This document shows positions 33,649 through 40,120 of a stretch of DNA of 40,120 nucleotides, one piece after another; position 1 is the stretch's first letter; every line of letters begins with the position of its first letter. The notes under the pieces are model-generated. The model was given only the letters and a program-made list of their open reading frames with translations. It was not told where the DNA came from and made no database searches. The DNA is taken from positions 1 to 40,120 of the forward strand of contig NZ_JABXXR010000016.1 of NCBI RefSeq assembly GCF_013376175.1. The letters are read 5' to 3'. Position numbers and translations under genes: made by a program. This DNA is from Ameyamaea chiangmaiensis. GTDB taxonomy: Bacteria > Pseudomonadota > Alphaproteobacteria > Acetobacterales > Acetobacteraceae.

Positions 33649-35307
33649 ATGACCGTCGTGACCAAGCCTGCCCCGGCTGCCAAGCCTTTCGTGTTCGATC
33701 CCGTGATTGCACCGGGCGCCGACGCGACCCCGTACCGCAAGCTCGATCTGGCGGGGGTGTCCACCAGCACGCACCAGGGCCGCACCATCGTCCATGTGGA
33801 ACCGGCGACACTGTCCGAACTGGCCGCGCGGGCCTTTCACGAGGTGGCCCATCTGCTGCGTCCGGCCCATCTGGCGCAGCTTGCGGCCATCCTGAAAGAC
33901 CCTGAGGCGTCTGACAACGACCGTTTCGTGGCGCTCGATCTGCTGAAAAACGCCTGCATTTCGGCCGGTGGCGTCCTTCCGATGTGCCAAGATACCGGCA
34001 CGGCCATCGTCTTCGGTAAAAAGGGACAGCGCGTCTGGGTCGAGGGTAACGAGGAGGAGGCCTTCTCGCGCGGGGTCTACGATACCTACACGCGCACCAG
34101 CCTGCGCTACTCCCAGATGGCGCCGCTGACCATGTTCGAGGAGGTCAATACCGGCACCAATCTGCCGGTGCAGTGCGACCTGATGGCTAGCCCCGGCGAT
34201 GTTCACCCCGAAGAGATGGAACTGATGTTCATCGCCAAGGGGGGCGGGTCCGCCAACAAGACATTCCTGTTCCAGGAAACGCGCGCCCTTCTGTCGACGA
34301 AGGACAAACTGCTGGAATGGCTGGGCACCAAGATCCGCACGCTCGGCACCTCGGCCTGCCCGCCCTATCATCTGGCGATCGTCATCGGCGGCATGTCGGC
34401 CGAGCAGACGCTCAAGACCGTCAAGCTGGCGTCGACCAAGTGGCTGGATTCGCTGCCGACCGAAGGCAGCCCAACCGGCCATGCGTTCCGCGACGTCGCC
34501 CTCGAAGCCGAGGTGCACAAGCTGACCCAGCATCTGGGCATCGGGGCGCAGTTCGGCGGCAAGTATTTCTGTCACGACGTGCGGATCGTGCGTCTGCCGC
34601 GCCACGGGGCGTCGCTGCCGGTGGGCATGGGTGTGTCGTGCTCCGCCGATCGCCAGATTCGCGCCAAGGTGACGGTGGAGGGGGTGTTTCTCGAACAGCT
34701 CGAAACCGATCCGGCGCGTTTCCTGCCGGACACGACGCATGCCCATCTGGGTGGGGAGGTCGTGAAGGTCGATCTCAACCAGCCGATGAGCGAGATCCGC
34801 GCGCTTCTGTCGCGTTATCCGGTCAAGACGCGGCTGGCGCTGACGGGCACGGTGGTCGTCGCGCGCGATATCGCCCATGCGAAGTTCCGTGAGCGGCTGG
34901 AGCGCGGCGAGGGGCTGCCGCACTATCTGAAGGACCACCCCGTCTATTACGCCGGACCGGCGAAGACGCCCGAAGGCATGCCCACCGGGTCGTTTGGACC
35001 GACCACCGCGGGGCGTATGGACAGTTATGTCGATATGCTGCAGGCCAATGGCGGTTCGTTCGTGATGCTGGCCAAGGGCAACCGTTCGCGCGCGGTCAAA
35101 GATGCGTGCCAGAAATATGGCGGCTTCTATCTGGGATCCGTCGGTGGTCCGGCGGCGCGTCTGGCACAGGACTGCATCCGCAAGGTTGACGTGCTGGAAT
35201 ATCCCGAGCTTGGCATGGAAGCGGTCTGGAAGATCGAGGTCGAGGATTTCCCCGCCTTTATCGTCATCGACGACAAGGGACATGATTTCTATGATGGGCT
35301 GACCTGA
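33649..35307 (+). CDS. fumA: Fumarate hydratase, class I (iron-sulfur)
   Basis: A 552-residue fumarase interconverting fumarate and malate in the TCA cycle. Both the alpha (FumA N-terminal) and beta (C-terminal swivel) domains are in one chain. Cluster-ligand cysteines are C113 (LPMCQDTGT), C237 ([15 protein letters not shown]) and C331 (VSCSADRQI), equivalent to the three of E. coli FumA. The C-terminal domain has [19 protein letters not shown]. The start ATG at 33649 follows AGGAG at 33636-33640; the open frame extending into sspB is not used. Oxygen-labile enzyme by family; no class II fumC is seen here. Confidence 0.96.
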   Translation: MTVVTKPAPAAKPFVFDPVIAPGADATPYRKLDLAGVSTSTHQGRTIVHVEPATLSELAARAFHEVAHLLRPAHLAQLAAILKDPEASDNDRFVALDLLKNACISAGGVLPMCQDTGTAIVFGKKGQRVWVEGNEEEAFSRGVYDTYTRTSLRYSQMAPLTMFEEVNTGTNLPVQCDLMASPGDVHPEEMELMFIAKGGGSANKTFLFQETRALLSTKDKLLEWLGTKIRTLGTSACPPYHLAIVIGGMSAEQTLKTVKLASTKWLDSLPTEGSPTGHAFRDVALEAEVHKLTQHLGIGAQFGGKYFCHDVRIVRLPRHGASLPVGMGVSCSADRQIRAKVTVEGVFLEQLETDPARFLPDTTHAHLGGEVVKVDLNQPMSEIRALLSRYPVKTRLALTGTVVVARDIAHAKFRERLERGEGLPHYLKDHPVYYAGPAKTPEGMPTGSFGPTTAGRMDSYVDMLQANGGSFVMLAKGNRSRAVKDACQKYGGFYLGSVGGPAARLAQDCIRKVDVLEYPELGMEAVWKIEVEDFPAFIVIDDKGHDFYDGLT

Positions 35308-35339
35308 CCGGCGCGCCAGCGCCCAACCGGAGCCCGCCC

Positions 35340-35732
35340 ATGCGCTTTACCGTAGACCGACTCGACCACGTGGTGCTGACCGTTCGCAATCTCGACGTGT
35401 CGGCATCGTGGTATCAGCATGTTCTGGGCATGGAGCGCGAGGAATATGGACGCAAGAGTCGGACGGCGCTGAAATTCGGCGGTCAGAAGATCAACCTGCG
35501 CCCCCTCGACGCCGACGGGTGGGAGACGGCCGACGACGCGCTGCCCGGCACGGCCGACCTGTGCTTCGTCACGGCGGTGACCAGCGCGGACGTGGTCGAA
35601 CATCTGCGCGAACGTGGCGTGCACGTGACCGAAGGGCCGGTCGCACGCCTCGGTGCGCTCGGGCCGACGACATCGGTCTATTGTCACGATCCTGACGGCA
35701 ACCTGATCGAGATTGCGTCCTATCAGGGGTAA
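35340..35732 (+). CDS. VOC-family metalloprotein (glyoxalase / bleomycin-resistance fold)
   Basis: A 130-residue protein with two beta-alpha-beta-beta-beta modules. Metal ligand positions appear as His in LDHVVLTVRNL (near residue 9), His in TSVYCHDPDGNLIEI (near 116) and Glu in the same block. It resembles the family of small dioxygenase/virulence-associated VOC proteins with unknown substrates. CCGGAG precedes the ATG at 35340. It lies 32 bp after the fumarase stop, so it is probably cotranscribed. Function cannot be narrowed further. Confidence 0.88.
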   Translation: MRFTVDRLDHVVLTVRNLDVSASWYQHVLGMEREEYGRKSRTALKFGGQKINLRPLDADGWETADDALPGTADLCFVTAVTSADVVEHLRERGVHVTEGPVARLGALGPTTSVYCHDPDGNLIEIASYQG

Positions 35733-35747
35733 GTCGACACACGCCGC

Positions 35748-36908
35748 CTAGCGCGTCTCGCGCAGGCGGCATCCCTCCATCTCTGCCTTGAAGGCCAGCA
35801 TTTCCTCATCCGTACGCCAGGCCCAGCGGTGCACGCTTTCGTTCCAGATGGCGTCGAACACCGTCGCGTTGCGCTCCACCGCCTCCGCCGAGTGGGAGGA
35901 GGTCGAATCGACGACGTCCAGGCCGCCGTTCATCAGCAGGAAGCGGCTGTCCCGGGCGCCGGGCACAAGGTTGGTGCCGCCGAAGCCGGCCCGGATCATG
36001 CGCAGCGTATGTTCGACGTGCTCGTGCCCGTAACGGCCGAAACGCGTGTCGAGAAACCCGACATAAGACAGGGCTTCGGCGGAAAAACCACAGAACTGGC
36101 CGGACACGATGTGGGCGTCGAACGGTTTGTACCATCGGCCCGCACCCTCCATCGGCTCACGGAAGAACCAGGGCGGCGCGTAATTGACGTGCCCGTATGC
36201 CAGCGTCGCAAGCGCCCACTCGATGTCCCACCCCTGGCGCGCCGGGCGTACGTCGTCCTCGATCAGCAGGACGACGTCGCAGCGTCGTGTCAGCCAGAGA
36301 TGGAAAAGGGCGCGGTTCTTGTTCCACGCGATGCCGCGATTGTCCGCGCAGATGGCGTCGACATCGGGTGCCTCGTTGGCCAGATACGCGCGCGTGTCGT
36401 CGCTCGACCCGTCATCGGCCACCACGATCTCGAGATCCAGCGACGTGGTGCGGCGCACGGCGTCCAGAAGGTCGCGCAGATGGTCGCAGCGATTGTAGGT
36501 GGTGATCCCCAGACCGATCCGAAGATCGCGCAACGGCACGGTGCCGAGGGGACTGGCGCGCGCCGGGACCGTGGTCAGCGGCAGTTCGACATCGGTGCCA
36601 TCGGCCGTGCGGAACACAAGCGCTCCGTAGGCGAGGGTATCGCGCGACAGGTCCTGCGGCACGGGGGTGATGACCTCGAAGCGCGCATGCGCGGCCTGGC
36701 CGCCGAACAGGGGGGCGACGTCGGGGCTGGGACGGCCGACCGGGACGGCGATCGACTCCGAACAGCCGTCGCCGAACACCAGCCAGCCTTCGGTGATGGC
36801 GTCCGGTCGGCCTTCCTGATGGATCCAGCCGCCGACCTTCAGGGCTCCGTTTTCGAACGCGACTTCATCAATCGAATGATGCCAGCGCCCGTTCGTCGCT
36901 TCGCTCAA
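35748..36908 (-). CDS. Glycosyltransferase, GT2 family, with N-terminal beta module
   Basis: A 386-residue protein. The first 120 residues or so are a beta-rich module, 'ALKVGGWIHQEGRPDAITEGW', similar in style to the modules of the upstream glycosyltransferase. The GT-A domain begins near residue 130: LGITTYNRCDHLRDLLDAV, 'IVVADDGSSDDTRAYL', 'CADNRGIAWNKNRAL' and the acidic metal-binding motif LIEDDVRP. A C-terminal segment has HEHVEHTLRMIRAGFGG. ATG 36908 overlaps the preceding gene's stop by four bases. No membrane segment. The acceptor is probably a cell-surface polysaccharide; sugars unknown. Confidence 0.88.
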   Translation of the reverse strand: MSEATNGRWHHSIDEVAFENGALKVGGWIHQEGRPDAITEGWLVFGDGCSESIAVPVGRPSPDVAPLFGGQAAHARFEVITPVPQDLSRDTLAYGALVFRTADGTDVELPLTTVPARASPLGTVPLRDLRIGLGITTYNRCDHLRDLLDAVRRTTSLDLEIVVADDGSSDDTRAYLANEAPDVDAICADNRGIAWNKNRALFHLWLTRRCDVVLLIEDDVRPARQGWDIEWALATLAYGHVNYAPPWFFREPMEGAGRWYKPFDAHIVSGQFCGFSAEALSYVGFLDTRFGRYGHEHVEHTLRMIRAGFGGTNLVPGARDSRFLLMNGGLDVVDSTSSHSAEAVERNATVFDAIWNESVHRWAWRTDEEMLAFKAEMEGCRLRETR

Positions 36909-39442
36909 GAGGTAGCTCTGGTCATCTCAATGTCCGCCGCCGCCGCCGCCCGCACGGGCGGCGTCAGATCGTAGAACGTCTGCAGATCGACGGTGAAATG
37001 TGGTGAATAGGCCGGGTCCCGTCGGAACAGATCGGTCTGGCCCCACCGGTCGAGCAGCGCCTGTGTCTCCCGGAAGAACCGGGCTTCGTGCTCCGGGCGA
37101 TCGTCGGAGCCGCGCGACAGGCTTTCGTGATGAACGGCAGTGAATTCGTTGCACTGGATGATGCGCCAGCCCTTGGACCGCAGCTTGAGGCACAGATCGA
37201 CATCGTTGTAGGCAACCGTGAGGCTTTTTTCGTCGAAACCGCCCACGGCCTCGAAACAGGCGCGACGGACCAGCATGCCGGCGGCGGTTACCGCGGTGAC
37301 GTCATGCGACAGGACTGCGCGGCCGATATAGCCGTAGTCGCCATCCGGCAGCCCGCGATGCACATGCGCGGCGATACCCGCAGGCCCAACCGCGACGCCG
37401 ACATGCTGGATCATACCGTTGGGATAGAAGAACTTTCCACCAACGGCGGCAATGTTGGGGTCGGACTGAGCTTCGGCGATGACGATCGACAGCCAGTTCG
37501 GATCGTCAACGAACAGATCGTTGTTCATGAAGAACAGGAAGTCCGACGTGCTGCGCACGGCGGCGAGATTGTTGAGACGGGAGAAATTGAAGTCTTCTTC
37601 CACGCGAAGAACACTCACGCGCGGGTCGCGTTCGATCAGCGCGCAGAAATCGCGTGCTTCCTGTGTCACGGACCAGTTGTCGACCAGAATGACGTCGAAT
37701 TTCTTGTGCTTCGTCTTGGTCAAAACGCGTTCGACGCATTCGCGCGTCGTCTCGATCTGGTCCTTGAACGGAATGATGATGGTCACACTGGCCCGCGGGT
37801 CGGGAGCCCAGCCGACATGATACAAAGTGAGGCCGCGAATGGAGCTGACCTTCGCCTTGTGGCCCAGTCGCTTGAGGTGATCGCCGACCGCGCGAATGCC
37901 GGAGTCGATCGCATAGGTCTTGTTGTCGACGCGAACGGCTGTGGAGTTGGCGGTCTTGCGCCAGTGATACAGCACTTCGGGGACATGAAGGATGCGATCG
38001 TGCGGCACTGTCTCGGTCAGACGCAGGATCAGGTCATGGTCCTGCGCGCCGTCGTAGCGCGTGGCCAGCGCGCCGGTCCGGTCGAGTACGTCACGCCGGA
38101 CCACCAGCAGGTGGCAGATATAGTTGCAGCCGAGCAGATAACGATAGTTGAAGTCCGGCTTCAGGTTAGGTTCGAGAAAGTATCCGGCCTGATCGATCTT
38201 GTCCTCGTCGGAATACAGCACCTCGGCGTGGCTGGCCTTCGCGCGGGCGATCATCACCTCCAGCGCCACGTCGACAAGCAGGTCGTCGTGATCGAAGAAC
38301 GCAATCCATTCGCCCTTCGCGGCCTCGATGCCCGCGTTCGTCGCGCCGGCGATACCGACGTTCTTCTTCAGGGTGATGGGGCGGATGCGGCTGTCCTGCT
38401 CGCTGTACGCTTTGATACGGGCGGCGGTGGCGGGGCACTTGCCACCGTCATCGACGATCAGCAGTTCCCAGTTGCGATAGGTCTGGTTGAGAACCGAGTC
38501 GACCGCCGCGGTGAAATCCGGCATTTCCGGCTTGTAGGTCGGGCAGATGACGCTGACCAGCGGCTCGTTATAACTCGGCCCGCGCAGTGCGCGTTCGGCG
38601 GCCACACGTTCACGAAGCGCGGGGTAATACTGGCGTGCCCACCGATCGTAATCCCCCAGAGTAAAGCCCGGTGTCGGCAACAGATCGACCAGTGCCGAGC
38701 GCAACGTCTTGATTTCCCGATGAAGGCGCTCAACCGTGCTGGTCAGGTCAAGAAGTTTGCCTTCAAGAGCGTCCTCGACGATCGAGGTGACGATGGGGCC
38801 GCCATCGAGTTCCACGTCGTCGGGCACCACCGTGAAGCGAAACGTGACCTGTCCGGTGCGCTTGCGCTGGGGTGGAATCCGGATTTCGAAACCGCAGTTC
38901 GGGTCGCCGCCGACGGCCGCTGCCACGTCTCCGCGATAGCGGTCTGCCCGGCACTGCGTGAAGCGAACCCCGTCCATCGTGACGGCGATCTCGCATCCGC
39001 CCGTCCGTTCGCCGGTGCGTGGGTTGATCCGCTGCACCCAGCCGCGCAGCGCACCGTGCTTGTAGCCGTCGACATACGAATTGAACTGGTAAACCGTGCG
39101 GACGGTGAACGTGATTTCCGTGGCCGAGGGGGTGCCGTCCGATGTCAGCTCCATTGGCAGCGGCAAGCGGTCGGGAAAGCGCAAGGACAGGGTGTGCGGC
39201 TGTCCGTCGACAAAGGTATCGGGCAGCGCGAATTCGAACCCGACGCGATTGGTCTGCAGCCCGCCCGCTTCCTGCACGTCGTTACGGGGGGCGTTGCATT
39301 CGATCCGGCCGACTTCCTGACCGTCGATGAGGACATGCAGCCAGGTGGGCGTTGTGTGGTGCAGGCCGTCGATCGCCCACCCACGGGCCATGCCGTCGAC
39401 CAGACCGTCAAAGTGACCCGTGAAGCGATTGGACAGGGGCAT
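36905..39442 (-). CDS. Large glycosyltransferase with two GT2 domains and two N-terminal beta modules
   Basis: An 845-residue protein. Residues about 5-95 and 105-225 are two similar beta-type modules, each with a 'G-x-GW' motif near its start (GMARGWAID, HGALRGWVQ) and a G-x-E-I/F-LP/IP ending. A coiled coil follows at about 235-265. The first GT2 domain (about 290-530) has VSVICPTYKPEMPDFTAAV, LLIVDDGGKC and AFFDHDDLL. The second (about 560-840) has VTIIIPFKDQIETTRECV, ILVDNWS, FLFFMNNDLFVDD and YNDVDLCLKL. The layout is that of rhamnan/O-antigen-type polymer transferases. The start ATG at 39442 is preferred over ATG 39496, since the latter lies at or before the predicted transcription start. 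Confidence 0.9.
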   Translation of the reverse strand: MPLSNRFTGHFDGLVDGMARGWAIDGLHHTTPTWLHVLIDGQEVGRIECNAPRNDVQEAGGLQTNRVGFEFALPDTFVDGQPHTLSLRFPDRLPLPMELTSDGTPSATEITFTVRTVYQFNSYVDGYKHGALRGWVQRINPRTGERTGGCEIAVTMDGVRFTQCRADRYRGDVAAAVGGDPNCGFEIRIPPQRKRTGQVTFRFTVVPDDVELDGGPIVTSIVEDALEGKLLDLTSTVERLHREIKTLRSALVDLLPTPGFTLGDYDRWARQYYPALRERVAAERALRGPSYNEPLVSVICPTYKPEMPDFTAAVDSVLNQTYRNWELLIVDDGGKCPATAARIKAYSEQDSRIRPITLKKNVGIAGATNAGIEAAKGEWIAFFDHDDLLVDVALEVMIARAKASHAEVLYSDEDKIDQAGYFLEPNLKPDFNYRYLLGCNYICHLLVVRRDVLDRTGALATRYDGAQDHDLILRLTETVPHDRILHVPEVLYHWRKTANSTAVRVDNKTYAIDSGIRAVGDHLKRLGHKAKVSSIRGLTLYHVGWAPDPRASVTIIIPFKDQIETTRECVERVLTKTKHKKFDVILVDNWSVTQEARDFCALIERDPRVSVLRVEEDFNFSRLNNLAAVRSTSDFLFFMNNDLFVDDPNWLSIVIAEAQSDPNIAAVGGKFFYPNGMIQHVGVAVGPAGIAAHVHRGLPDGDYGYIGRAVLSHDVTAVTAAGMLVRRACFEAVGGFDEKSLTVAYNDVDLCLKLRSKGWRIIQCNEFTAVHHESLSRGSDDRPEHEARFFRETQALLDRWGQTDLFRRDPAYSPHFTVDLQTFYDLTPPVRAAAAADIEMTRATS

Positions 39443-39498
39443 CGAAGTCAAGGGGCTACTCCGGAGAGGATACGGCAGGACGCCCGGACAGGCCATCT

Positions 39499-39528
39499 AT
39501 TAAGACCTGCGTCAACTCCGTTGGTCAA
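39499..39528 (-). promoter_or_regulatory. Candidate promoter for the glycosyltransferase pair
   Basis: On the minus strand TTGACC (39528-39523) and CTTAAT (39504-39499) are 18 bp apart. The predicted start point is near 39492, giving a leader of about 50 bases to ATG 39442. A second TTGAC lies about 11 bp downstream of the first. Moderate match only. Confidence 0.4.
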
Positions 39529-39614
39529 CTACGACCGGACCGCACACAAGCGTATTGCGGGCACGCATGGGGCGCGATGTGCCGGAAGAGTGGAGGCGGC
39601 GGGACACCGATGCG

Positions 39615-40120
39615 TCAGTGGCCCGGCGGCACGGCCATGCAGCCGAGGCCCTGACGCGCCATCTGGCTGCACGCATGTGCCGCAGCTGCACGGGACAGAC
39701 CGGTCAGGCGGGCACGATAGAGCATGCGGCCGCCGGATGAGACGGTCTGGACCATGCTCTGCGCGCCAGACAGGTCATCAAATGCGGCCTGCCGTGCGAT
39801 CGTGTTGGCAAACCGTGCCTGACCCTGGGCTGCGAATGCGCCCACCTGTACGGACCAGGCGCCATAATCCGGCACCTGAACCGGTGCTGCCGACGGGCGG
39901 AAACCGGTGACCTGAATGCCGGTTTTCGTAGGTGTGTTGAGCGTCGGCGCGGCGCCAGCCTGTATCGACAGAGGCGGTGCGGCCGTGGCTTGGGGTGGTG
40001 GTAATGGAGCGCCCATTGGCGGCGCCTGAGGCGCGGGGGCGGCTGCGGGCGGCGGCGTGTAGGCTGGCAAGGAGGTCGGTGCAGCGCCGTCCGCCGGTAG
40101 ATCGCCCTCGGCCGAGGCGG
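39615..40120 (-). CDS. SPOR-domain protein, C-terminal part (cut by window edge)
   Basis: The frame is open to the right edge of the window, so the N-terminus is missing; at least 167 residues are visible. A long proline/alanine-rich linker (PPPAAAPAPQAPPMGAPLPP...) is followed by a C-terminal SPOR domain, YGAWSVQVGAFAAQGQARFANTIARQAAFDDL up to a CxxMA...GC end. SPOR domains bind denuded peptidoglycan at the division septum. In acetic acid bacteria such tails are found on D-Ala-D-Ala carboxypeptidases, lytic transglycosylases and division proteins; which one this is cannot be decided here. An in-frame TTG at 40070 is unlikely to be the real start. Confidence 0.8.
   Translation of the reverse strand, partial: ASAEGDLPADGAAPTSLPAYTPPPAAAPAPQAPPMGAPLPPPQATAAPPLSIQAGAAPTLNTPTKTGIQVTGFRPSAAPVQVPDYGAWSVQVGAFAAQGQARFANTIARQAAFDDLSGAQSMVQTVSSGGRMLYRARLTGLSRAAAAHACSQMARQGLGCMAVPPGH

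Noticed and set aside
33628-35283. 551-codon frame antisense to fumarase
   Set aside because: Antisense shadow of a well-conserved gene; the product is rich in Arg, His and Gln with no family features.
37088-39910. 940-codon open frame on the plus strand opposite the large glycosyltransferase gene
   Set aside because: The minus strand carries a clear GT2 protein with all motifs. The plus-strand product has no recognisable domain, and long antisense frames are expected in GC-rich DNA.

Overview
The window looks like chromosome of an acetic acid bacterium or close relative (Alphaproteobacteria, Acetobacteraceae). Four things point there: a complete pqqABCDE operon, a circularly permuted (two-piece) tmRNA gene of the alphaproteobacterial type next to alpha-type sspB, a flbT gene, and GC-rich codon use throughout. 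I found no insertion sequence, integrase, phage gene, CRISPR array, tRNA or rRNA. Apart from one gene cut by the right edge, all genes look intact.

Layout. 1-5.2 kb: glutaminase, a lone Rieske oxygenase, uracil-DNA glycosylase, an M20 amidohydrolase and a LysR regulator. 5.2-10.7 kb: a 355-bp control region full of repeats, then a three-gene operon for a TonB-dependent receptor, a secreted Ntn-hydrolase acylase (penicillin/AHL acylase family) and a small secreted protein. 10.7-13.4 kb: an aldo/keto reductase followed by an LrgA/LrgB pair, and a small secreted protein. 13.4-20.2 kb: a tripartite RND efflux pump (adaptor, pump, outer-membrane factor) with a divergent TetR regulator. 20.2-23.0 kb: an ABC importer of the iron-complex/cobalamin type. 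23.1-27.3 kb: flbT with a hairpin over its ribosome-binding region, a 47-codon ORF, a 75-codon ORF and pqqEDCBA. 27.6-31.6 kb: xylulokinase, a two-headed glycosyltransferase and a small membrane protein. 31.6-35.7 kb: thyX, ssrA (tmRNA), sspB, class I fumarase and a VOC protein. 35.7-40.1 kb: two overlapping glycosyltransferase genes with extra beta-type modules, and the C-terminal part of a SPOR-domain protein.

How the genes work together. PqqA-E make the redox cofactor PQQ used by periplasmic dehydrogenases. SsrA adds a degradation tag to stalled proteins, and SspB, encoded immediately downstream, is the adaptor that hands such tagged proteins to ClpXP. The most interesting candidate for a poorly described system is the LysR-controlled receptor/acylase/secreted-protein cassette. 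It has the parts to import an acylated amide compound across the outer membrane and cut its amide bond in the periplasm, and a cytoplasmic M20 amidohydrolase lies next door. Its substrate cannot be read from the sequence. The flbT leader hairpin and the glycosyltransferase operon with repeated accessory modules are the next most unusual items.
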